Below are positions 54,270-64,000 of a stretch of 64,000 nt of DNA, one piece after another. The notes beneath the pieces were generated by a model that was not told where the DNA came from, did not search any database, and saw only the letters and a program-made list of their open reading frames with translations. Origin of the DNA: Natronospirillum operosum (lineage in GTDB: Bacteria; Pseudomonadota; Gammaproteobacteria; Pseudomonadales; Natronospirillaceae); assembly GCF_004768465.1 (NCBI RefSeq), contig NZ_SRMF01000011.1:1-64000 (forward strand), in the 5' to 3' direction. The position numbers and the translations under genes are program-made. Numbering within the stretch: the first letter of the stretch is position 1; every line of letters starts with the position of its first letter.

Positions 54270-55240
54270 GCAATCAGGGCCCTGTAGTTGAGTAGCAGGT
54301 AAAGTCCGTACAGTGCGAGCAATGGCAAGGCATAGATGCGTGGTATGGGTTGTCGGCGGCGGCTGTAGACCGCAATCAGCAGCAACAGCAGGCCTCCGGT
54401 CAGCAGCAAGAACACATAGTCACGTTGCCAGACGGCCGCGTCCAGCGGCCCGGGTCCTATCATACCAGCAACCCCGATCACGGCGAATATATTGAATACA
54501 TTCGAGCCCAGAAGATTGCCCAGCGTCATGCCGTGATGCCGTTTCAGTGTACTGCTGATCGCGGTGGCCAGTTCCGGCAGGCTGGTGCCGAGCGCCACTA
54601 TGGTGGCGCCGATCACCAGTTCGTTGAGGCCCAACTGGCGGGCTGTGGAAACGGCGCCCCAGACCAGAAGCTGGGCGCCGGCCAGCAGCAGCACAAGGGT
54701 GAACACCAGTACCGCGGACAGCCGCCAGGGCGAACCGGTCGCGGTCAGCTCGCCGACGGCAGTTTGCTGCAGCTCTCTGGCCAGCCGGCGATCCCGGCGC
54801 GCCTGATGCGCCGTGCCGGCCAGAAAGACCAGCAGCCCGAACAGCAGCAGGCCCGCTTCCGGGCGCTGCAGATGCAGATCGTAGAGCGCCACGCCCAGCG
54901 CGGCCATGGCCAGCAGCAGGGCAATGGACTGCCGGCCAGCCAGACCCGGCATGGCCGGCTGGGCCGCCAGGATCAGGACCAGCCCCAGGACCAGGCCGAT
55001 ATTGGCAATATTGGACCCCTGAGCATTGCCCAGAGCCACACCCAGGCTGCCCTGCCAGGCCGCGCTGCCGGAGACCAATACTTCCGGGGCGCTGGTGCCG
55101 AGGGCCACCACGGTGAGCCCCACCGCCAGTGACGATACACCCAGGCGCAACGACAGCGCCGCCGCCGCCGCAACGAAGCGATCGGCGCTCCAGATCAGCA
55201 CCACCAGCCCGGCGCCAAAGGCCAGCATTGGAATAAGCAT
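54266..55240 (-). CDS. yrbG: Calcium/sodium antiporter YrbG
   Basis: A 324-residue membrane protein with two similar bundles of five spans. The cation-exchange repeats are LTVVALGTSAPEVLVSGSAA with GNAQGSNIANIGLV and GATIVALGTSLPELATAISST with GNLLGSNVFNIFAVIG. It is a member of the CaCA family; E. coli YrbG has the same length (325) and the same neighbour kdsD. ATG at 55240 is preferred; the frame extends to 55330. It is the first gene of the minus-strand cluster. Confidence 0.94.
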   Translation of the reverse strand: MLIPMLAFGAGLVVLIWSADRFVAAAAALSLRLGVSSLAVGLTVVALGTSAPEVLVSGSAAWQGSLGVALGNAQGSNIANIGLVLGLVLILAAQPAMPGLAGRQSIALLLAMAALGVALYDLHLQRPEAGLLLFGLLVFLAGTAHQARRDRRLARELQQTAVGELTATGSPWRLSAVLVFTLVLLLAGAQLLVWGAVSTARQLGLNELVIGATIVALGTSLPELATAISSTLKRHHGMTLGNLLGSNVFNIFAVIGVAGMIGPGPLDAAVWQRDYVFLLLTGGLLLLLIAVYSRRRQPIPRIYALPLLALYGLYLLLNYRALIA

Positions 55241-55313
55241 GGGTTCAGTCCAGCCAGTCGTGACCAAAGGCCGCATTAGACGGTAATTCGGGGGTAACCT
55301 GCAACTGCTCCGG

Positions 55314-55342
55314 TGGTGAACGGAGCGCATTTACCCTATAAT
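55314..55342 (+). promoter_or_regulatory. Possible ibaG-murA-his promoter
   Basis: TATAAT at 55337-55342 is a perfect -10 box 29 bases before ibaG. The region 17 bases further up (TGGTGA at 55314) is a poor -35 match. Confidence 0.5.
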
Positions 55343-55370
55343 GCCAGCCCTTTTATCAGTGAGGTGTGCC

Positions 55371-56859
<1,489 letters not shown>

Positions 56860-56881
56860 GCAGGAGTACAGAGCGGCTATC

Positions 56882-57544
56882 ATGATTGACCAGGCCTCAG
56901 GTTCACCCATCACCATTGCACTCTCCAAGGGGCGCATATTGAAGGAAACGCTGCCGCTGCTGGCGCAGGCGGGTATTGAACCCGCCGAGAACATCCATAC
57001 CAGTCGCAAGCTGATATTCGAAACCAATCAGCCCGGGGTGCGACTGATCGTGATCCGGGCCACTGACGTACCCACCTATGTGGAGTACGGAGTGGCTGAT
57101 CTGGGCGTTTCCGGCAAGGACGTGCTGATGGAGCACGGCGCGCAGGAAATGTACGAGCTGCTGGACCTGAACATCGCCCGCTGCCGGCTGATGACGGCGG
57201 CCCTGAAAGGGCATGTGATGCCGGAAGGGCGCATGCGGGTGGCGACCAAATTCGTCCAGGTGGCCCGGCGCTATTACGCCGAAAAGGGTCGGCAGGTCGA
57301 CATCATCAAGCTGTATGGCGGCATGGAGCTGGCTCCCATTCTGGATCTGGCCGACTGTATCGTCGATATCGTCGACACAGGCGGCACGCTGCGTGCCAAT
57401 GGCCTGGAGCCGCTGGACCATATTGCCGACATATCCACCCGCCTGGTGGCATCCAGAGCCGGATACAAGACCAAGGCTGCACGCCTGCAGCCGATTGTCG
57501 ATCAGTTGCAGCGCGCGGTCAGTCAGGCCGGCAAGGCAGCCTGA
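56882..57544 (+). CDS. hisG: ATP phosphoribosyltransferase, short form
   Basis: A 220-residue HisG of the short type, catalysing the first step of histidine synthesis. It has [22 protein letters not shown] and the PRPP-binding region [20 protein letters not shown]. The C-terminal regulatory domain of long HisG (about 299 residues) is absent, so by family knowledge it needs HisZ (a histidyl-tRNA synthetase-like protein), which is not in this window. It is 22 bases after murA. Confidence 0.95.
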   Translation: MIDQASGSPITIALSKGRILKETLPLLAQAGIEPAENIHTSRKLIFETNQPGVRLIVIRATDVPTYVEYGVADLGVSGKDVLMEHGAQEMYELLDLNIARCRLMTAALKGHVMPEGRMRVATKFVQVARRYYAEKGRQVDIIKLYGGMELAPILDLADCIVDIVDTGGTLRANGLEPLDHIADISTRLVASRAGYKTKAARLQPIVDQLQRAVSQAGKAA

Positions 57545-57586
57545 TTCAACCTTTCAGCACGCCTCAAGTGAGGGTACGAGCAGAAG

Positions 57587-58900
57587 ATGAGCACCGAGAA
57601 AACGCTGATTCAACGACTGAATGCCGCCGACGCCGACTTCCCGGCCGCGCTGCAGAAACTGGTGGCCTGGGAAGGCGTGTCCGATGCTGCCGTCAATCAG
57701 ACCGTGCAGAACATCATTGCCGATGTGCGGCGGCGCGGCGATGCCGCCGTCATCGAATACACCAACAAGTTCGATCGCACCGAGTTCACCGACATGAGCG
57801 CCATGACGCTCGAGCGCGCCGATCTGGAAGCCGCCTGGGGGCGCCTGTCCACGACCCTGCAGCAGGCGCTGGAGATTGCCGTCGCCCGGGTGCGGGAGTT
57901 TCACCAGCGGCAGTGCCAGACCGACTGGCAGTATACGGATGCCTCCGGCACTGTGCTCGGCCAGCGGGTCACCCCGGTCGACCGCGTCGGTGTCTACGTA
58001 CCGGGTGGCTCGGCACCGCTGGCCAGCTCGGTAGTGATGACGGCGGTCACGGCCAAGGTGGCCGGGGTGCCGGAAGTCATCATGGCGCACCCGACCCCGG
58101 ACGGTGATATGCAGGATTTCGTGCTGGCTGCGGCTTATCTTTCCGGAGTCGATCGGGTCATTACCATGGGTGGCGCGCAGGCCATTGCCGCTCTGGCCTA
58201 TGGCACCGAAACCATCCCGGGCGTCGACAAGATAGTGGGGCCGGGCAACATCTATGTGGCCACCGCCAAGCGCTATGTATTCGGTCAGGTCGGCATCGAC
58301 ATGATTGCCGGCCCGTCGGAGATTCTGGTGGTCTGTGACGGCAAGACCGACCCCGACTGGATTGCCATGGACCTGTTTTCGCAGGCCGAGCATGACCCGG
58401 ATGCGCAGGCCATTCTGGTGTCGCCGGACGCCGACTTTCTGGATCAGGTGGCTGCCTCCATAGACCGTCAGTTGCCGACGCTGGAGCGCGCCGCCATCGC
58501 CCGGCAGTCATTGACCGAGCGCGGTGCCCTGATTCTGGTACGTGACCTGGAGCAAGCCATGGACGTGGTCAATCAGGTGGCCCCCGAGCACCTGGAGCTG
58601 AGCGTCGAGGACCCGGAGCAGTATCTGCCCCGCATCCGCCACGCCGGCGCCATCTTCCTCGGCCGCTACACCTCGGAAGCCCTAGGTGACTATGTGGCCG
58701 GGCCGAACCACGTGTTGCCGACATCGGGTACCGCCCGTTTCAGCTCGCCGCTGGGCGTCTATGACTTCCAGAAGAAGACTTCCATTATCCAGTGCACGGC
58801 CGATTCTGCGTCGGAACTGGGGCGCGCGGCCGGACCCCTGGCGCGCGGCGAGCAATTGACAGCACACGCACGCAGTGCCGAACTGCGGATCAAAGACTGA
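57587..58900 (+). CDS. hisD: Histidinol dehydrogenase
   Basis: A 437-residue zinc enzyme for the last two steps of histidine synthesis, oxidising histidinol to histidine. The family signature is [16 protein letters not shown], with [13 protein letters not shown] nearby and zinc ligands near the C-terminus ([14 protein letters not shown]). The length equals E. coli HisD (434). It follows hisG by 42 bases. Confidence 0.96.
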   Translation: MSTEKTLIQRLNAADADFPAALQKLVAWEGVSDAAVNQTVQNIIADVRRRGDAAVIEYTNKFDRTEFTDMSAMTLERADLEAAWGRLSTTLQQALEIAVARVREFHQRQCQTDWQYTDASGTVLGQRVTPVDRVGVYVPGGSAPLASSVVMTAVTAKVAGVPEVIMAHPTPDGDMQDFVLAAAYLSGVDRVITMGGAQAIAALAYGTETIPGVDKIVGPGNIYVATAKRYVFGQVGIDMIAGPSEILVVCDGKTDPDWIAMDLFSQAEHDPDAQAILVSPDADFLDQVAASIDRQLPTLERAAIARQSLTERGALILVRDLEQAMDVVNQVAPEHLELSVEDPEQYLPRIRHAGAIFLGRYTSEALGDYVAGPNHVLPTSGTARFSSPLGVYDFQKKTSIIQCTADSASELGRAAGPLARGEQLTAHARSAELRIKD

Positions 58901-58913
58901 GGTTTTGCGGATT

Positions 58914-60020
58914 ATGACAGCGCACCGTTTGGACAGCGATCAGCTGGAACGACAGATTGAACGCTGGATCCGCCCCGATATTCAGCGGCAGAAAGCCTAT
59001 CCGGTGCCTTCTGCAGCCGGGCTGATCAAGCTGGATGCCATGGAGAACCCCTACATCTGGCCGGAGGACATGCGGCTGGCCTGGGCCGACACCCTGCGCG
59101 AAGTGGCCCTGAATCGCTACCCTTCGGCAGCCGCGGACGAGCTCAAGGCCGATCTGCGCGCCCGCTTCGGGCTGCGTGCGGAATACGACCTGCTGCTGGG
59201 CAATGGTTCGGATGAAATCATCCAGCTGATCATGATGGCGGTATCCGGCCCGGATCGGGTGGTGATGGCGCCCCAGCCGGGTTTCGTCATGTTCCGCATG
59301 ATTGCCGGCTTTCTGCACCTGGATTTTGTAGGGGTGGATCTGGATGCCAACTTCGAACTGGACATGCCGAAGCTGCTGCAGACCATAGAGGCAGAACAGC
59401 CGGCCGTGATCTTCCTGGCCCAGCCCAACAACCCGACCGGCAACCTCTGGGGCACGGAGCAGTTGCGGCGGGTCATCGAGGCCGCACCTGGGCTGGTGGT
59501 GATCGATGAAGCCTACACAGCCTTCACCGAGGCCGACTATCTGTACCTGCTGGACGACTACGAACATCTGCTGATCATGCGCACCCTGTCCAAGGTCGGA
59601 CTGGCCGGGTTGCGTCTGGGCGTGCTGATGGGCCGTCCGGCCTGGCTGGAACAGATCGACAAGCTGCGCCTGCCGTACAACATCAATGTGCTGACGCAGG
59701 CCAGTGCCCGCTTCGCCCTGGACCACTATGACGTTCTGGCCGAGCAGACAGCGCGCATCTGCAGTGAACGCGAGCGGCTTTACAAGGCACTGCAGGCGCT
59801 GCCGCTGGAGAAAGTCTGGCCGTCGGAAGCCAACTTCCTGCTGGTACGCACGCCGGAAGGGCGCGCCCGCGCCTGGTTCGATCAGTGCCGCGCCGAAGGC
59901 GTGCTGGTCAAGTGCCTGGATGGCAGCCATCCTCTGCTGCGTGACTGCCTGCGCCTGACCGTGGGTACGCCGGAAGAAAACGCAGCGCTGTTGGCCGCCC
60001 TGAGTACCTGCCCGGCCTGA
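58914..60020 (+). CDS. hisC: Histidinol-phosphate aminotransferase
   Basis: A 368-residue PLP enzyme. The cofactor lysine is in RTLSKVGLAGLRLGVLMG, and the PLP contact region is FLAQPNNPTGNLWG. VVIDEAYTAFTEADYLYLL completes the fold-type I set. The frame begins at 58875 inside hisD, but ATG at 58914, 13 bases after the hisD stop, is the normal start. The 175-base gap to malZ is GC-rich with a CCCGGG-based hairpin at 60048-60068 and no T-run. Confidence 0.94.
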   Translation: MTAHRLDSDQLERQIERWIRPDIQRQKAYPVPSAAGLIKLDAMENPYIWPEDMRLAWADTLREVALNRYPSAAADELKADLRARFGLRAEYDLLLGNGSDEIIQLIMMAVSGPDRVVMAPQPGFVMFRMIAGFLHLDFVGVDLDANFELDMPKLLQTIEAEQPAVIFLAQPNNPTGNLWGTEQLRRVIEAAPGLVVIDEAYTAFTEADYLYLLDDYEHLLIMRTLSKVGLAGLRLGVLMGRPAWLEQIDKLRLPYNINVLTQASARFALDHYDVLAEQTARICSERERLYKALQALPLEKVWPSEANFLLVRTPEGRARAWFDQCRAEGVLVKCLDGSHPLLRDCLRLTVGTPEENAALLAALSTCPA

Positions 60021-60195
60021 GCCGGCGGCCCTCCGCAGCTCTCCCGCCCCGGGGTTCGAATACCCGGGCCGGGGGTGTAGCGCCGGTCGAGGGTCTGAGT
60101 TGGGCCTGATGCTGCCAATTCAATCTGACCCTGCCGCCGCAAAGCCGTTAGCCTGCTCTGCCTGTGATTGCCCGCAAGCAGAATAAGGAACCAGC

Positions 60196-62004
60196 GTGAT
60201 CAGGCTCTATCATCAACCGACCCGGGATTTTCTGACCGCCACCGCAGACACCCTGACCCTGCGTCTGCAGACCCCGCCCGATGACTCGATCGCAGCGGTC
60301 AGTGCGGCTTGGGTGCGCATCGACCCCGACAATGAAGAGCAACTGCTGCCCATGCAACGCATCAAAGGCGGTGTGGCTGGGCAGTTGTGGGAGGTGGTGA
60401 TCCCGCAGGACCCGGTGCGCCCACATACGGCCTATGTGTTCAAGGTGGCCGTGGCCGACGACAGGCGCTGGCTCGCGGCTGATGGGGAGCATCCCCGACT
60501 GCCGCCGGCGGAAGTGGCCTTCCGCTGGGCCCATGTGGCGCCCCCGGCCTGGGTGTCGGGGCAGATTTTCTACCAGATATTCCCCGACCGTTTCTGCAAT
60601 GGCGATCCGTCGCTCGATCAGCCGGACGGAGCCTACCACTACCTGGGCCAGCGACCCTTGCGTGCCCGGGCATGGCATGAGCAGCCGCAGCAGGCCGACG
60701 GCCCCAACGAGTTCTTTCACGGCGACCTGCCGGGCATAGTGCAGCGCCTGGACTATCTGCAGGAACAGCTCGGTATCACTGCCATCTATCTTAACCCGGT
60801 GTTTCACTCGGACTCCAACCACAAGTACGACACCATCGACTACTTCAATGTCGACCCGCGGCTGGGCGGCAACGACGCCCTGATCGAACTGCGCACCCGG
60901 ACCCGTGAGCGGGGTATCAGGCTGCTACTGGACGGTGTGCTGAATCACACCTCGGTTGAGCACCCGTGGTTTCAGCGTGCCCGGGCCGGTGAATTGCCCT
61001 ATAGCGGCTACTATCTGGATGCAGACGGCGACTATGCCAGTTGGAAGGGCCACAGTTCGCTGCCGGTGCTGGATTACAGCAATGCAGAAGTGGTCGCGCA
61101 CTGCTATGCGGGAGACGGCGCGGTACTGCGGCACTGGCTGCGTCCGCCGTACCGGATCGACGGCTGGCGTCTGGATGTCATTCACATGCTGGGCGAGGGC
61201 CCGGGTGCGGCCAACAATGCCCATCATGTGGCCGCCATGCGACAGTCCATCAAGGCAGAGAATGCAGAGGCCTATCTGCTCGGCGAGCACTTCTTCGAGG
61301 CCACTCAGTGGTTGCAGGGCGATCAGGAGGATGCCGCCATGAACTACTATGGCTTCATGCATCCGCTGTGGATGTTCCTGGCCGGGCGGGACCTGAACCG
61401 GGAGCCTTCGACTCTGGACGGCCGGGAGTTTGCGGTCTGGCTGCGCGAAGCGCGGGCCAAGCTGCCGTTCCAGATGGCGCGCTGCCAGCTCAACCTGCTG
61501 AACAGCCATGACACGCCCCGGCTGCTGACTCTGCTACAGGGCAATGTCAGACGGATGATCATGGCCATTCGGCTCCAAATGACCTATCTGGGCGTCCCCT
61601 GCCTCTATTATGGTGACGAGATCGGCCTGCAAGGCGGGGAAGATCCGGACTGTCGGCGTCCCTTCCCGTGGGATGAACGCGACTGGAATCAGTCCATCCT
61701 GCACGCGACCCGCGAAGCCATTGGCTGGCGTCGGGCCTTGCCGGTGCTGAGCGAGGGCGGGGTAACGGATCTGGAAGCGGGGCCGGACCATTGGGTATTT
61801 GCCCGGGTCAGTCGGGGCCAGGCGGCTCTGGTCGGGGTCAACCGGGGGACGACCGAGCTGACCCTGAATCTGTCTCTGGCCGGCCTGCCGATTCAGCACG
61901 GGCACTGGGTGCGGCAGGGCGGCCAGCAGCGGCTGGCGGCCGACCAGGCTCGGCTGACCCTGCAGCTGCCGACCGAAGCCACCGAATTGTGGGTGTTGCA
62001 GTAG
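60196..62004 (+). CDS. malZ: MalZ-like glycosidase (GH13 alpha-amylase family)
   Basis: A 602-residue cytosolic enzyme, starting with GTG, that resembles maltodextrin glucosidase. An N-terminal beta domain (about 1-110) precedes the barrel beginning VSGQIFYQIFPDRFCNGDPS. The catalytic residues are D327 (IDGWRLDVIHM), E364 (LLGEHFFEA) and D439 (LLNSHDTPRLL). GYYLDADGDYASWKGHSSLPVLDY is typical of MalZ-like enzymes. The stop is directly next to that of the convergent AraC gene (62004/62005). It releases glucose from short maltodextrins. Confidence 0.88.
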   Translation: MIRLYHQPTRDFLTATADTLTLRLQTPPDDSIAAVSAAWVRIDPDNEEQLLPMQRIKGGVAGQLWEVVIPQDPVRPHTAYVFKVAVADDRRWLAADGEHPRLPPAEVAFRWAHVAPPAWVSGQIFYQIFPDRFCNGDPSLDQPDGAYHYLGQRPLRARAWHEQPQQADGPNEFFHGDLPGIVQRLDYLQEQLGITAIYLNPVFHSDSNHKYDTIDYFNVDPRLGGNDALIELRTRTRERGIRLLLDGVLNHTSVEHPWFQRARAGELPYSGYYLDADGDYASWKGHSSLPVLDYSNAEVVAHCYAGDGAVLRHWLRPPYRIDGWRLDVIHMLGEGPGAANNAHHVAAMRQSIKAENAEAYLLGEHFFEATQWLQGDQEDAAMNYYGFMHPLWMFLAGRDLNREPSTLDGREFAVWLREARAKLPFQMARCQLNLLNSHDTPRLLTLLQGNVRRMIMAIRLQMTYLGVPCLYYGDEIGLQGGEDPDCRRPFPWDERDWNQSILHATREAIGWRRALPVLSEGGVTDLEAGPDHWVFARVSRGQAALVGVNRGTTELTLNLSLAGLPIQHGHWVRQGGQQRLAADQARLTLQLPTEATELWVLQ

Positions 62005-62838
62005 TCAGTTGCCCCGGCCTTGTGCCTGGCGCCAGTCCGTCGGTGCCAGGCCGGTATGGCGGCGGAACCAGTGCGTGAAGTTGATGGGGTCATGATAGCC
62101 CACACGCTGCCCGACCTGACGGACCTGCCACTCGGTGTAGCGCAGCAGTTCACAGGCCTTTTCCAGGCGCATGGTGCTGAGTTGCTGCATCGGGCTGCAA
62201 CCGAAGTAGCGGTGGCAGAGCCGGTGCAGGTGGGACGGCGAGTAGTGGACTTCCGCCGCCAGGCTGTCCAGGGTCCAGGGTGCGTGCAGTCGGTCTTCAA
62301 GCTGGTTGAACAGGCGCTGCAGGCGCTCCTGTTTGGCATCCCGCCTGGGCTCCTGAGTCACCTCCTCACTCAGCACTTCGGCCAGCATGGCTACCAGGCG
62401 CCCGCGTCGGGGCGACTGGGCCTGGTGATACAGGCTCTGCATCAGATGAAACAGACTCCAGCACACCTGGGACGAGAAGACCCCGGCCGGGCGCGTGGTC
62501 AGAAACCCCCAGCGATCATTGTCCGGCAGCAGCAGCCAGCAGGTCTGCCATTCCTCACCATCGATTTCGAAACGAAATGGCCTGCGGGCAGGCAGAAAGA
62601 TGAACTGCCCGGGCTGCACCCGGATCTCCGGCAGCCCGGGCAGGGTGACCTTGCCCTGACCGCCGACGGCAAACACCAGAGTATGGATGTCCGGGTTGCG
62701 TCGGCCGACCACATAGGTTCCGCGCAGATGGCTCACGCCGGCCATGCGGAAATCATGCGCGGCCAGCTCGGGGAAATCCTGGCCGGTGATGAATTGTTCG
62801 CGGCAGCCCTTGCCCAGGTGGAGCACATCAGCCCACAT
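62005..62838 (-). CDS. AraC-family regulator
   Basis: A 277-residue regulator with an N-terminal cupin-like sensing domain (PGLPEIRVQPGQFIFLPARRPFRFEIDG) and a C-terminal pair of helix-turn-helix motifs (TLDSLAAEVHYSPSHLHRLC; VRQVGQRVGYHDPINFTHWFRR). The length and layout fit sugar-responsive AraC proteins, so regulation of malZ (which it faces) is a reasonable inference. It is divergent from the MATE gene by 118 bases. Confidence 0.88.
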   Translation of the reverse strand: MWADVLHLGKGCREQFITGQDFPELAAHDFRMAGVSHLRGTYVVGRRNPDIHTLVFAVGGQGKVTLPGLPEIRVQPGQFIFLPARRPFRFEIDGEEWQTCWLLLPDNDRWGFLTTRPAGVFSSQVCWSLFHLMQSLYHQAQSPRRGRLVAMLAEVLSEEVTQEPRRDAKQERLQRLFNQLEDRLHAPWTLDSLAAEVHYSPSHLHRLCHRYFGCSPMQQLSTMRLEKACELLRYTEWQVRQVGQRVGYHDPINFTHWFRRHTGLAPTDWRQAQGRGN

Positions 62839-62956
62839 TGATATTCAGCCTTGGGGAAAAATTCACAGGTGAGTGGCAGGGTATAACATACCGGCTGCAG
62901 GCCGGAGCGTCTATTATTCGACGCTTGTCCCGCAACGACACACTGGTCAGATTGTC

Positions 62957-64000
62957 ATGACATCCGCGCTGTCCCGCCGCCCACTGCTGAAAGAGGTGAT
63001 GACCCTCGCCATCCCGGTGGCCATCCAGTCTGCGCTGGTGGCCGGTCTGGGCATGGCCGATGTGCTGATGGTCAGCGGCCTGGGGGAAACCGCCGTCGGG
63101 GCCGTAGGGCTGGGCAGCAAGCTCAACTTTGTGGTGATCCTGATGATGGCCGCCATGGGCACCAGCTGCAGCGTGCTGGTGGCGCAGTATTTCGGTGCCG
63201 GGCGCCTGCAACGGGTGCGGGAAATCCTGGCCCTCTGTCTGCTGGTCGGTACCGTGCTGATGCTGCCCATCACCGGGCTGATGATCTGGCAGGCGTCAGC
63301 CCTGATGGCGCTGGGTACAGATAATTCACAGGTCATGGATCAGGGCACCCGCTATCTGGTGATCACCGCCTTCTCGCTCTGGCTGACGCAGCTGGTCATC
63401 ATCTACGAAGGTGCCCTGCGCGCGATCGGCAATACCCGGGTTCCCCTCTATTATGCGGCCGTCACCATCGGCCTGAACGTGATACTGAACTACTGGCTGA
63501 TCAACGGCGGTCTGGGCGTGCCCGCGCTGGGCGTTGCCGGTGCCGCCCTGGCCACAGTGCTGGCGCGTATCTTCCAGATCAGTTGGATGTTCTGGGGCCA
63601 GCAGCGACCCCACAGCCCGCTGCGCCTGCAGCGGGCGGATTTCACCGCCGTATGGTGGAACGGGCTGTTTCCCCAATTCTGGCGCATTTCCTGGCCACTG
63701 GTGCTGAATTTCACGCTGTGGGCCATGGGTTCACTGAGCTATCACCTGATTGCAGGCAATATGGGCACGCGCCCGTTGGCGGTCATGAGCCTGCTGGCGC
63801 CGGTGGAGGGCATCTATCACAGCCTGTTCTTCGGGGTGACCAATGCCTGCGCCATCATGGTGGGGCAGCGCCTGGGACGCGGCGACTTTGCCGAAACCCG
63901 CTATCTGGTGCGCCAGTTTCTGTTGTGGTCGCCGGCCGGGTCCCTGGTGCTGGGGGTCATACTGCTCAGTCTGTCGCCATGGTTCCTGCCGCTGATGAAT
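62957..64000 (+). CDS. MATE family efflux protein (partial, cut by window end)
   Basis: 348 codons from ATG at 62957 are open to the last base, with no stop in the window. The sequence is a typical MATE N-terminus and centre: PLLKEVMTLAIPVAIQSALV, GMADVLMVSGLGETAVGAVG, and the repeat boundary ISWPLVLNFTLWAMGSLSYHLIAG starting the second half. It is distinct from the MATE gene at 8.2 kb. About 100 residues remain outside the window. Its drug or metabolite substrate is unknown, and the AraC gene divergent from it is the nearest regulator. Confidence 0.9.
   Translation, partial: MTSALSRRPLLKEVMTLAIPVAIQSALVAGLGMADVLMVSGLGETAVGAVGLGSKLNFVVILMMAAMGTSCSVLVAQYFGAGRLQRVREILALCLLVGTVLMLPITGLMIWQASALMALGTDNSQVMDQGTRYLVITAFSLWLTQLVIIYEGALRAIGNTRVPLYYAAVTIGLNVILNYWLINGGLGVPALGVAGAALATVLARIFQISWMFWGQQRPHSPLRLQRADFTAVWWNGLFPQFWRISWPLVLNFTLWAMGSLSYHLIAGNMGTRPLAVMSLLAPVEGIYHSLFFGVTNACAIMVGQRLGRGDFAETRYLVRQFLLWSPAGSLVLGVILLSLSPWFLPLMN

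Noticed and set aside
60048-60068. tRNA T-arm-like sequence (GGTTCGAAT flanked by CCCGGG)
   Set aside because: The stem does not pair with a proper 7-base loop and there is no acceptor, anticodon or D arm around it.
62020-62841. A 273-codon plus-strand frame over the AraC gene
   Set aside because: The minus-strand frame carries both helix-turn-helix motifs of AraC proteins; the plus-strand frame has no motif.

Overview
The window is a 64 kb piece of a high-GC gammaproteobacterial chromosome. Gene content and order (ibaG-murA-hisGDC divergent from yrbG-kdsD-lptCAB-rpoN-hpf-ptsN-rapZ-npr-darP) match free-living, often marine or halotolerant Oceanospirillales/Pseudomonadales-type bacteria. A complete choline-to-glycine-betaine operon supports a salt-exposed lifestyle. 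I cannot name the genus from sequence alone. I recognised no transposase, integrase, phage gene, CRISPR array, tRNA or rRNA.

Layout. 0-3 kb: the end of a sugar ABC permease, a P-loop sugar/nucleoside-type kinase and transaldolase, facing a ROK repressor (a sugar-use cassette cut by the window edge). 3-5.4 kb: an RstAB-like two-component system and a small membrane protein. 5.7-13.8 kb: a mixed accessory stretch with a methyltransferase, a WYL regulator continuous in frame with a glutathione S-transferase, a MATE exporter, a BamA/TamA-like barrel without POTRA domains, a pirin, an orphan solute-binding protein and a regulator with two XRE helix-turn-helix modules. 14-21 kb: the minus-strand operon betI-betB-betA-choX-choW-choV with a BetI-type operator; choW carries a one-base frameshift. 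21.4-27.5 kb: gltBD (glutamate synthase).

27.5-28.1 kb is a gene-free stretch rich in REP/BIME-like inverted repeats. 28-36 kb: a Na/Pi cotransporter, a VWA protein next to a membrane-anchored J-domain protein, dinB, a methyltransferase preceded by a 7-bp tandem repeat, gdhA and a VTT membrane protein. 35.4-40.7 kb: a TetR regulator beside an overlapping three-gene cassette (RND/MMPL transporter, LolA-like protein, outer-membrane barrel), probably a lipid or hydrophobic-compound exporter. 41-45.9 kb: DUF2459, a SanA-like operon with two unknown proteins, dapE, galM and an acetyltransferase. 45.9-47.2 kb: an ECF11-type rpoE-chrR pair with a recognisable autoregulatory promoter.

47.2-55.2 kb: the conserved LPS-export/RpoN/PTS-Ntr cluster, lacking kdsC between kdsD and lptC. 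55.4-60 kb: ibaG, murA, short-form hisG, hisD and hisC. 60-64 kb: a MalZ-like glucosidase convergent with an AraC regulator, and a MATE exporter cut by the window end. Nitrogen themes recur: gltBD, gdhA, rpoN and PTS-Ntr could form one nitrogen-responsive network.

Most interesting items: the WYL-GST in-frame fusion with a retained internal ribosome-binding site, the double-XRE regulator, the uncharacterised VWA/J-protein pair, the RND/LolA/barrel cassette with its operator-like promoter, the choW frameshift, and three separate repeat structures in the intergenic DNA.
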